This document shows positions 22,995 to 29,189 of a stretch of 29,189 nucleotides of DNA, in pieces. The notes beneath the pieces are model-generated. The model worked only from the letters and a program-made list of their open reading frames with translations, searched no databases and was not told the origin of the DNA. Location of the stretch: assembly GCA_023474015.1 (NCBI GenBank), contig JAMCYN010000019.1:1-29189 (forward strand). The letters are read 5' to 3'. The position numbers and the translations under genes are program-made. The stretch comes from Armatimonadota bacterium. Its GTDB lineage: Bacteria > Armatimonadota > UBA5829. Each line of letters starts with the position of its first letter. The first letter of the stretch is position 1.

Positions 22995-24722
22995 ATGAAA
23001 TTCGGTAAACTGGAAATGAACCCGGCAAAGAACCCGGGGGTGCTGGATACGGCCACTTGGGACCGGCACGCGGCCTGGCAGGCCGTGGAACAGGTCGGGG
23101 ACAAGTGGCTACAAGTTCAATCCGCATCTATCTCGGGCAGCGCGCTGCCCGAGATAGACGGCGTGAAGCCTTTCGCGGGTTCGTGTAAGAACAGAGGCGC
23201 GGCCGTGTTCTGCCTGGCCGCGCTGTCGGACGGTCAGCAGGTGTTCGTCGAGATTGGAAGCGGCGGCGGTACCGAGGCCCTGGGGCAGCCCATTGGAAAG
23301 ATGACCCTTTCTAAGGGCGTTCGCGTGGCCGCATATCCGACGGACGCCGCCGTGGTGGATCGATATTTTTTGGCAATAAAACCGGACTCGGGACCGCAGC
23401 CTTGGGGCGATACTCCACGGCTCGGTATCGGGGTCAGGATGACCACTTCGGTCTGGCCGGGCATATTCGAGGCTATGAGTCGGAGCGGGTTCGCGGCAAA
23501 CTCGATTCAAAACTCCGTCCGCGAGCTGAATCTGCTCGAGGACATTATTGAGTGCCGCCCCGCGCCGAAGAACTACGCATGCGGCTTCGGAACAATCGAG
23601 ACCGGCTATACGGGAAGCACGTGGGAGGGCCTGTGGCTCTCCGGGGTCCTGTCGGCGCTTCAATACGACAAACCCATAAGATACGGCGCGGACGCGGACC
23701 ATATCCAGATAAAGCGCGGCGAGGATGGTATCGCGCGCGCAAAGAAAGTTATCGACGCGGCGAGGTATTACACCTTCTACACGCTGGATATGGCCGACAT
23801 ACTCGATTATTCAGCTTTGGCGGACTCGACTCCGGCTCCGGCCGCGCAATATCTCGCCGAAAAGATCCCCAGCGATGCCGAGCGCCGCATGATCCTCGCG
23901 TATCATTCCGAGCCTAAGAAGTTCGGCGACCGGACATATAAGCTGGACGAGGCCGCTATCGGCAAGTTCGTGGGTAAGTATTGGGACGCTCTGCATGTTC
24001 TCGGAGAACTCAGCAATCATCTCAGCAAATTGAAGGCCGGGAGGCCGTTCGACCTAGAGTTCACCATAGATGAGCACCCGCCTGAGATCGCCGCGTTCGA
24101 TTGCCTCACCACCGATGAGGAAGTGTTGTTCGTGCTGAGGGAAATCCGACGGCGTGGTCTTCCGGTGACCCATATCGCTTCCAACTTCGGACAGGAGAAG
24201 GGCTGGGATTATCGATGTCCCGACGGCCTCGATGGTCTTGAGAAACGAGTGCGGGCGCAGTTCAATATTGCCCAAGAATTCGGCGCTATGTTGGACTTCC
24301 ACTCGGCGGATGACCTTACGGCGGGTCCGCGGCGTGTCATTCAGCGCGCCACCGGCGGTCGGCACCATTATAAGTTATCGCCTATGATACAGCTACTCTA
24401 CGCGGAGGTGCTGCAAGATTATCATCCCGAACTCTTCCGCCGATGGTGGGACGATGCGATGTCATACGCACGGCGAGAGGCCGAGGCGGGATCGCCCTTT
24501 GCCCAGGAATGTGTCCGGGCCTACGAGGCGAGCGCCGATAAGTCGCCGTCTCGACATCATATGGTGTTCCATCACTACAGCTTCGCGTTCGTGGGGCGGC
24601 GAGACGAGCGGGGGCGATTCATGTATCGAGATGAGTTCTATGACCTGTCGCCGGAGTTCTACCGGGCATATCAGGCCCGCATATCGGATTATCTTTCGGG
24701 CCTGGCGGCGGAGCTCTTTTGA
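22995..24722 (+). CDS. Tagaturonate epimerase (UxaE) family protein
   Basis: 575 residues. No clear ribosome site precedes the ATG, which is 9 bp after the previous stop; coupling is likely. Recognisable segments are YGADADHIQIKR (about 233-244), FTIDEHPPE (about 356), HIASNFGQEKGWDYR, LDFHSADD, and HHYSFAFVGRRDERG near the end, giving several conserved His/Asp/Glu candidates for metal binding. This pattern fits UxaE, which epimerises D-tagaturonate to D-fructuronate in Thermotoga-type galacturonate catabolism. The protein is roughly 90 residues longer than I expect for UxaE, mostly N-terminal, so a related keto-sugar epimerase is possible. A 32-bp perfect palindrome lies in codons 45-55. Confidence 0.62.
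   Translation: MKFGKLEMNPAKNPGVLDTATWDRHAAWQAVEQVGDKWLQVQSASISGSALPEIDGVKPFAGSCKNRGAAVFCLAALSDGQQVFVEIGSGGGTEALGQPIGKMTLSKGVRVAAYPTDAAVVDRYFLAIKPDSGPQPWGDTPRLGIGVRMTTSVWPGIFEAMSRSGFAANSIQNSVRELNLLEDIIECRPAPKNYACGFGTIETGYTGSTWEGLWLSGVLSALQYDKPIRYGADADHIQIKRGEDGIARAKKVIDAARYYTFYTLDMADILDYSALADSTPAPAAQYLAEKIPSDAERRMILAYHSEPKKFGDRTYKLDEAAIGKFVGKYWDALHVLGELSNHLSKLKAGRPFDLEFTIDEHPPEIAAFDCLTTDEEVLFVLREIRRRGLPVTHIASNFGQEKGWDYRCPDGLDGLEKRVRAQFNIAQEFGAMLDFHSADDLTAGPRRVIQRATGGRHHYKLSPMIQLLYAEVLQDYHPELFRRWWDDAMSYARREAEAGSPFAQECVRAYEASADKSPSRHHMVFHHYSFAFVGRRDERGRFMYRDEFYDLSPEFYRAYQARISDYLSGLAAELF
23127..23158. repeat. 32-bp perfect palindrome inside the epimerase-like gene
   Basis: The half TCTATCTCGGGCAGCG (23127-23142) is followed without spacer by its exact reverse complement (23143-23158). 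It encodes Ser45 to Asp55 of the epimerase-like protein. In mRNA it would make a very stable hairpin about 130 bases into the gene. Confidence 0.85.
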
Positions 24723-24758
24723 TACCGGCAAAACGTTCAGACGGAGGTAAACATTAAA

Positions 24759-25463
24759 ATGCAAGTATTCATTGACAGCTCGAATCCTAAGGAAATCATA
24801 CAGGCTCGCGAGTGGGGAATCATCGACGGAGTTACGAGTAACCCCGCCCTCATATCCAAGGGCGGCCCGGATATGCAGGCAACGTTGTCCAACATACTCG
24901 ATGCCTCTCCCGGACCCGTCTTCTGCCAGGCAATCGGCTGGCACGATCGCGATCCGCTCGTGGCACAGGCCAGGTGGCTTCACAATTACTCGGATAGGAT
25001 AATCGTCAAGCTCCCGATGAGCGTGGCCGGCATTCAGGCCCTCATTCAGCTTAAGCATGAGTCGCCGGACATAAAAATCGCGATCACGACAGTTTGCTCT
25101 ATTGCGCAGGCTTACCTGGTCGGCAAGCACGGAGCCGATGTGGTCGCGCTGTTCAACGGCCCGCTGGACCAGGTGATCGACCAGCCCGTGGAGATCGTCG
25201 CGCCGGTCAAGAAGATGTATGAAAACTACGGCTTCAAGACAAAGGTCCTATCCTGCGGCAGATTGCCGAGAGCGTTTGGCGAGTTCGCGGTCGCCGGGAC
25301 CGATATATGCACGATGAAGTTCGAGTTCTTGAAAATGCTTTACGAACACCCATTCACCGAGAAGCGAATGACAGGCTTCATGCAGGACTGGCAGGGTGCG
25401 TTCGGAGACCAGACATGGCCCGAACTCGCGCCGGAGAAAATGACTGCCGGAGTGGGCAGATAG
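24759..25463 (+). CDS. Transaldolase-family protein (TalC/FSA-like)
   Basis: 234 residues, close to the short transaldolase/fructose-6-phosphate aldolase subgroup. Opening MQVFIDSSNPKEI and IIDGVTSNPALISK (21-34) are diagnostic. IIVKLPM carries the Schiff-base lysine at 84, equivalent to Lys85 of E. coli FSA. TTVCSIAQAYLVGKHGADVVALF replaces the common TAIFS segment. It would split or transfer a three-carbon dihydroxyacetone unit from a keto-sugar phosphate in the cytoplasm. GGAGG stands about 10 bases before the ATG. It gives the operon a second carbon-splitting route besides the KDPG aldolases; the real substrate is open. Confidence 0.85.
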   Translation: MQVFIDSSNPKEIIQAREWGIIDGVTSNPALISKGGPDMQATLSNILDASPGPVFCQAIGWHDRDPLVAQARWLHNYSDRIIVKLPMSVAGIQALIQLKHESPDIKIAITTVCSIAQAYLVGKHGADVVALFNGPLDQVIDQPVEIVAPVKKMYENYGFKTKVLSCGRLPRAFGEFAVAGTDICTMKFEFLKMLYEHPFTEKRMTGFMQDWQGAFGDQTWPELAPEKMTAGVGR

Positions 25464-25474
25464 CTGAAGTTCGT

Positions 25475-25675
25475 CCGAGGTATTCCTGCCCCGGAAGCTG
25501 ACGTTGATCCGGGGTATTCCTGCCCCGGAAGCATCTTACAGGGCATTCTTGCCCTGAACGGGGCTATCTTCGAAGAAAGGCACGTATCGGTCGGCCAGGA
25601 ATGGCCGGGAAGAGAGGTCGGGGGCAAAAATACCCCCGACCAACATACGACCAGCATACCATAGGGAATACTCCC
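25475..25675. repeat. Intergenic cluster of small hairpins
   Basis: The gap between the transaldolase and the SDR holds at least five hairpins: 25475-25494 (one mismatch), 25509-25528, 25539-25556, 25592-25607 and 25616-25641 (9-bp stem), plus a weak one at 25664-25675. The first two share an exact 20-bp direct repeat, at 25479-25498 and 25513-25532. The loops of the first four carry ATTCCT or ATTCTT in one orientation or the other while the stems differ. None has a U-tract. Probably an extragenic repeat or mRNA-processing region. Confidence 0.65.
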
Positions 25676-25708
25676 GACCAACGGGGGAGAAAGGTTGTTC
25701 GCATCCCT

Positions 25709-26509
25709 ATGACTGATGAGAACCGCAAAGTATTGGATATGTTCGATCTCACCGGCAAGGTCGCGGTGGTGACCGGAGGGGCGAGAGGCCTGGGCCGCCA
25801 GCACGCGTTCGCGCTGGCCGAAGCGGGCGCGGATGTCGCCATCTGCGATCTGTTGGAAGACGAAGGCGCGAAGACCAGAAGTGAGCTTGAAGCGATGGGA
25901 CGCAGGGCTTACTCCGGAAAGGTCGATGTGTCGAAGCCTGACCAGATAGATGAGTTCGTTCAAAACGTCGAGGAGGCCCTTGGCCCCATAGATATATTGG
26001 TCAATAACGCGGCGAGGCCGTCCGAGGGCGTCGCGCTCCACGAGGTTGAAGACGACGTATGGCGCGAGATCATAGACATCAATCTCTCGAGCATGTTCTA
26101 CGTCGGCAAACGCGTCGCGAAGCGAATGATCGAGCACACGAGAGGTGGGAGCATTATTAATATCTCGTCGATCAATGCCTTTGTCATTAGCAACATCGCG
26201 CCGCGCCACAATGTGACTTACTGCGTTGCCAAGGCGGCAATCGCGCAGTTGACAAAGGGCATGGCCGCCGAGTGGGCTCCTTACAACATCCGAGCCAATG
26301 CGATTGCGCCGGGTTACATTCTTACGGACCAAACGGCCGCGACCGCTTCGATACGTGAAGCATACGAACGCAACGTCGGTATGACGCCGATGAAGCGTTA
26401 CGGGAATCTCGATGAGTTGAAAGGCGCGATTGTGTATCTGGCGTCGGATGCCTCGACGTATACCACGGGCTCCGTCATGCTCGTGGACGGCGGATACACG
26501 GTATGGTAG
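25709..26509 (+). CDS. Short-chain dehydrogenase/reductase (SDR)
   Basis: 266 residues. Classical SDR with TGGARGLG (22-29), NNAARP (99-104), and catalytic Ser153 or Ser154, Tyr171 and Lys175. The open frame extends upstream to 25601 through the hairpin cluster, but that part is not protein-like. GAGAAAGG lies about 12-20 bases before the chosen ATG, rather far. MFDLTGK at 25739 is an alternative start. Probably a sugar or sugar-acid dehydrogenase of the gluconate 5-dehydrogenase/fructuronate-reductase type; substrate not determinable. It is followed 46 bp later by a hydroxyacid dehydrogenase. Confidence 0.86.
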   Translation: MTDENRKVLDMFDLTGKVAVVTGGARGLGRQHAFALAEAGADVAICDLLEDEGAKTRSELEAMGRRAYSGKVDVSKPDQIDEFVQNVEEALGPIDILVNNAARPSEGVALHEVEDDVWREIIDINLSSMFYVGKRVAKRMIEHTRGGSIINISSINAFVISNIAPRHNVTYCVAKAAIAQLTKGMAAEWAPYNIRANAIAPGYILTDQTAATASIREAYERNVGMTPMKRYGNLDELKGAIVYLASDASTYTTGSVMLVDGGYTVW

Positions 26510-26555
26510 AGATTCGGCGCAAGTCAAGGCTGGATCACCAAAAGGAGTTTGAGAA

Positions 26556-27512
26556 ATGAGCAAGGTAATAATTACGGACCACTGTTTCCCATCGATTGAT
26601 CTGCAGAAAGCGGTTCTGGAGCCCGCCGGTTTCGACGTGAAAGCGATCAGCCCGATCTGCAAAACGGAGGACGACGTCATCGAGAAGTGCAAGGGCGCGG
26701 AGGTTCTGCTGGTGCAGTGGGCGCCGGTGACCCGCAGGGTTCTCGAGGCGCTGCCCGAGGTAAAGTGCATCGTCCGCTACGGGGTCGGCGTGAACAACTT
26801 CGATCTCGAGGCCGCGAAGGACCTGGGCGTCACGGCCGCCAACGTGCCTGATTTCTGTGTGGAAGAAGTCTCGAACCACGCCATGGCGATGATCGTGTCG
26901 CTTTGCCGAAGGATACCGCAGGATCATAATCAGATAGTCAAGGGCGGCTGGGGCATCGGCGATTTCCGGCCCATACCCGCGTTTACCGACCTCACTATCG
27001 GACTTGTGAGCTTCGGCCAGATAGCGCGCCTGGTGGCTCAGAAGGCCAAGTGTTTTGGGTTCAACGTGATCGCGTTCGATCCTTTGCTGGCTGACGAAGT
27101 GTTCAACGATTTCGGAGTTAAAAGAGTGGACATGGACACGCTGCTGCGTAAATCCGACATCGTGTCGCTGCATTGCCCACTGGTTCCGGCGACGACGCAC
27201 CTTATCGACCGCGAGGCCATCGCGAAGATGAAGCCCGGTGCAATATTGGTGAATACTTCCCGTGGACCGGTTGTAGATGAGCCGGCAATGATCGAGGCGC
27301 TCAAGTCGGGACAGTTGGGCGGAGCCGGGCTCGACGTTTTCGAGGTGGAGCCGCTGCCGGCAGGAAGCCCGCTCAGGGACTTCAACAACGTCATTTTGAC
27401 CAGCCATGCCGCGTCGGTCTCCGAGAAAGCGGTTGACAATCTGCAGATCAAGGCGGCCGAGGCCGCTCGGGACTTCTTGCTTGGAAAGCGGCCTTCGTCC
27501 GTATTGGTGTGA
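26556..27512 (+). CDS. D-isomer-specific 2-hydroxyacid dehydrogenase
   Basis: 318 residues, NAD-dependent, SerA/hydroxypyruvate reductase superfamily. Catalytic residues are visible: Arg236 (NTSRGPVVDE), Glu265 (DVFEVEP) and His284 (LTSHAA). The substrate-side RYGVGVNNFD (74-83) is intact. The dinucleotide loop reads GLVSFGQIAR: the first glycine of GxGxxG is Ser152, and the last is Ala157, which is common. AAAAGGAG precedes the ATG. It likely reduces a 2-keto acid formed in the pathway, such as hydroxypyruvate or a keto sugar acid. Biosynthetic 3-phosphoglycerate dehydrogenase is less likely because there is no ACT domain. Confidence 0.87.
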   Translation: MSKVIITDHCFPSIDLQKAVLEPAGFDVKAISPICKTEDDVIEKCKGAEVLLVQWAPVTRRVLEALPEVKCIVRYGVGVNNFDLEAAKDLGVTAANVPDFCVEEVSNHAMAMIVSLCRRIPQDHNQIVKGGWGIGDFRPIPAFTDLTIGLVSFGQIARLVAQKAKCFGFNVIAFDPLLADEVFNDFGVKRVDMDTLLRKSDIVSLHCPLVPATTHLIDREAIAKMKPGAILVNTSRGPVVDEPAMIEALKSGQLGGAGLDVFEVEPLPAGSPLRDFNNVILTSHAASVSEKAVDNLQIKAAEAARDFLLGKRPSSVLV

Positions 27513-27521
27513 GTGCGAAAA

Positions 27522-28442
27522 ATGAGCCTACAGGAAAAGGAATGGCAAACTGGCCGGCCGGTGACGAGTCGCCTGTCTGATCATATATACGCGGTCGAAT
27601 CGCCGTATGACGGAGTTTATGTACGCAGCTATTTGGTGGTTGGCGAATCGGCGGCATTGATCGATACGGGATTGAAATCCACGGGCGAGGTGATACTCGA
27701 GCTGATCGAATCTCTGGGATCGCCTCGTGTGGGAGTGGCGATTCATACTCATGGGCATTGGGACCATATCGGAAGCGCTGCGGAGGTGCAGGAGGCTACG
27801 GGTTGTTTGATAGCGGCCCACATAGACGATGCCCAGATGCTGGCTTCCTACACGGAAAATGACAGGCGGTTTCTGAGGCGGTTTCCTGAGTTCCCACCCT
27901 CGTCGGAAGATTCTCAGGTGATGTATAACAGGATAGGCCCGGAGGTAAGGGTGGACCTGCAGCTTACCGGCGGTGAATGCTTCAGTCTCGGGCGCAGCGT
28001 GGTCCTGCAGGTTGTGCCGATGCCGGGGCACACGCCCGGGTCGATAGGAGTTTTCGAGCACAGCTCGGGCACGCTGTTCACCGGAGACAGCCTGGCGGGA
28101 CGCGGGCCCTTCAATACTCTGGCGCAGTACGAGGATGTGGCGGCCTACAGAGAAACGATTCGCACGGCGATGTCGCTGCGGGTGCGGCAGATTCTCCCGG
28201 CGCATGGTGAGCCAATCGTGGGTGAGGACGTGAAACGATTTCTCGATGAGTGTATGGATGAGGTATCCGCAATCGAGAGAAACGTTCGAGCCGAAATCAC
28301 GCACGGACGGGACCTTGTAGGCGTGGCCCGCTGCGTATGCGACCGGATGAAAAAACCATTCATGATGCAGCCGCTCCTGACGACCCAGGCCCATCTCGAA
28401 GATATGGAGATTATTCTACCAAAGGAGAAATCATATGAGTAA
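27522..28442 (+). CDS. Metallo-beta-lactamase-fold hydrolase
   Basis: 306 residues from the ATG; a GTG nine bases earlier is in frame, and neither has a clear ribosome site. The dinuclear metal motif HTHGHWDH (His77, His79, Asp81, His82) is complete, followed by PGHTPGS, FTGDSL and PAHGEP, giving the remaining ligands. The fold resembles glyoxalase II-type thioester or lactone hydrolases. No signal peptide, so cytoplasmic. In this operon it might open a sugar-acid lactone or hydrolyse a thioester or phosphoester intermediate; this is inference. Its last eight bases overlap the next gene, so translation is coupled. Confidence 0.86.
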   Translation: MSLQEKEWQTGRPVTSRLSDHIYAVESPYDGVYVRSYLVVGESAALIDTGLKSTGEVILELIESLGSPRVGVAIHTHGHWDHIGSAAEVQEATGCLIAAHIDDAQMLASYTENDRRFLRRFPEFPPSSEDSQVMYNRIGPEVRVDLQLTGGECFSLGRSVVLQVVPMPGHTPGSIGVFEHSSGTLFTGDSLAGRGPFNTLAQYEDVAAYRETIRTAMSLRVRQILPAHGEPIVGEDVKRFLDECMDEVSAIERNVRAEITHGRDLVGVARCVCDRMKKPFMMQPLLTTQAHLEDMEIILPKEKSYE

Positions 28443-29189
28443 CACACAGCACAGAAATTCGATGTGGCGAGTAAGCCCTTGGAACTACTATCCCGAAGTC
28501 ACCAAGAACTTCAACTTCGCCAAGAACATCCTGATCCACGACGTCACCCTTCGTGATGGCGAGCAGGAGACCGGAGTAGTCTTCACCGCGCAGGACAAGA
28601 TCGAGATCGCGAAGAAGCTCGCAAAGATCGGCGTCCATCGCATCGAGGCGGGCATGCCGGCAGTCTCAAAGGACGATGAGTATGCCGTCAAAGCAATCAA
28701 GGACCTCGATCTCGGCCCACAGGTCTTCGCATTCGCGCGCTGTATGGTAGGCGATGTCGAAATGGCCGCAAAGGCCGGTTGCGATGGCATCGTCATGGAG
28801 ATCGCGGCGAACAAGGAGTTCGTGGAAAAGGCCTACGGCAAGACATTTGACTGGGCCAAGAAGGCCGCCATAGACGCCACAAAGGCCGCGCACGAGCTTG
28901 GTCTTTATACGGCATTCTTCACCATCGACGGAACCCGCGCGGAAATCGATGAACTCTGCGACATGCTCGAGGAAGTTGCCACCAATGGGCACATGGACTC
29001 GCTCGTGGTTGCCGACACTTTCGGCTGCGCGACCCCTGAGTCCTATGGAGCTATGGTTCGCAAACTCAAGACCCGCTTCACCCAGCCGCTTGAGGCCCAC
29101 TGCCATATGCACTTCGGTCTTGGCGCGGCCAACACACTTGCCGGTCTGGCGGCGGGCGCCGACGTGGCCCATGTGACCGTGGCCGGAAT
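28435..29189 (+). CDS. HMGL-like / isopropylmalate-synthase-type enzyme, truncated by window end
   Basis: 251 codons are visible from an ATG with AAAGGAG upstream; the frame stays open to the last base, so the gene continues outside. DVTLRDGEQ (36-44) is the metal- and acceptor-binding signature of the DRE-TIM barrel family (isopropylmalate, citramalate and homocitrate synthases, HMG-CoA lyase, oxaloacetate-type aldolases). VADTFGCATPE and the second metal motif HCHMHFG (His222, His224) follow; the usual HCHND is altered to HCHMH. It catalyses an aldol- or Claisen-type bond formation or cleavage on a 2-keto acid. The unusual motif and catabolic context argue against simple leucine biosynthesis. 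Confidence 0.82.
   Translation, partial: MSNTQHRNSMWRVSPWNYYPEVTKNFNFAKNILIHDVTLRDGEQETGVVFTAQDKIEIAKKLAKIGVHRIEAGMPAVSKDDEYAVKAIKDLDLGPQVFAFARCMVGDVEMAAKAGCDGIVMEIAANKEFVEKAYGKTFDWAKKAAIDATKAAHELGLYTAFFTIDGTRAEIDELCDMLEEVATNGHMDSLVVADTFGCATPESYGAMVRKLKTRFTQPLEAHCHMHFGLGAANTLAGLAAGADVAHVTVAG

Noticed and set aside
25475..25675. Possible CRISPR array or classic terminator series.
   Set aside because: Repeat units are short and unequal, with no regular spacers, and none of the hairpins has a U-tract.
25601..25708. A 36-residue N-terminal extension of the second SDR.
   Set aside because: It translates part of the hairpin cluster and is not SDR-like; family members begin close to the FDLTGK segment.
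25340..26770. A minus-strand open frame of about 476 codons opposite the transaldolase end, the hairpin cluster and the second SDR.
   Set aside because: It overlaps three plus-strand features with clear family signatures or structure; its own translation has no recognisable motif.

Overview
This window (about 57% GC by eye) is a carbohydrate and sugar-acid catabolic locus from a Gram-negative-type bacterium. The most telling lineage marker is a type IV prepilin-like protein with a C-terminal H-X9-DG motif (DUF1559 type). That family is expanded in Planctomycetota, Armatimonadota, Lentisphaerota and relatives. Together with the exported SGNH esterases and the uroporphyrinogen-decarboxylase-like genes inside a sugar cluster, I lean tentatively to Armatimonadota. 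No rRNA, tRNA, CRISPR array or transposase was found.

Layout. (1) 21-4999, minus strand: three tandem paralogous exported SGNH hydrolases, probably acetyl-esterases. The last one in the operon carries a lectin-like domain inserted inside its catalytic domain. (2) 5000-5361: divergent control region with two candidate operators and two candidate promoters. (3) 5362-17407, plus strand: a tightly packed operon of Fe-type alcohol dehydrogenase, DeoC-type aldolase, two more Fe-type dehydrogenases, KDPG-type aldolase, KDG kinase, second KDPG-type aldolase, UroD-like protein, Ldh-family oxidoreductase, secreted GH36-like alpha-galactosidase and second UroD-like protein. (4) 17505-18260, minus strand: the prepilin-like protein, with a duplicated promoter/operator module upstream. 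(5) 18678-19694, minus strand: a LacI-family regulator. (6) 19979-29189, plus strand: SDR, RhaT-like sugar/H+ symporter, mutarotase-like protein, UxaE-like (tagaturonate epimerase family) protein, TalC/FSA-like transaldolase, SDR, 2-hydroxyacid dehydrogenase, metallo-beta-lactamase-fold hydrolase, and an HMGL-like (isopropylmalate synthase type) enzyme cut by the window end.

How it may work together (inference). The esterases and alpha-galactosidase would trim an acetylated, galactose-containing glycan outside the cytoplasm. The RhaT-like permease would import the sugar. The epimerase and dehydrogenases would convert it to a 2-keto-3-deoxy sugar acid, and KDG kinase plus KDPG aldolase would cleave this to pyruvate and glyceraldehyde-3-phosphate. 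The same palindrome, GGACTCGAGTCC or a near match with a central CpG as LacI-family repressors require, occurs at all four intergenic control points. The window therefore looks like one LacI regulon. Uronate isomerase and mannonate dehydratase are absent from the window, so the exact substrate is unproven.

Unexplained structure includes two 32-bp perfect palindromes (one inside a gene), an intercistronic fold at 13160-13233, and a cluster of small hairpins with a shared loop at 25475-25675.
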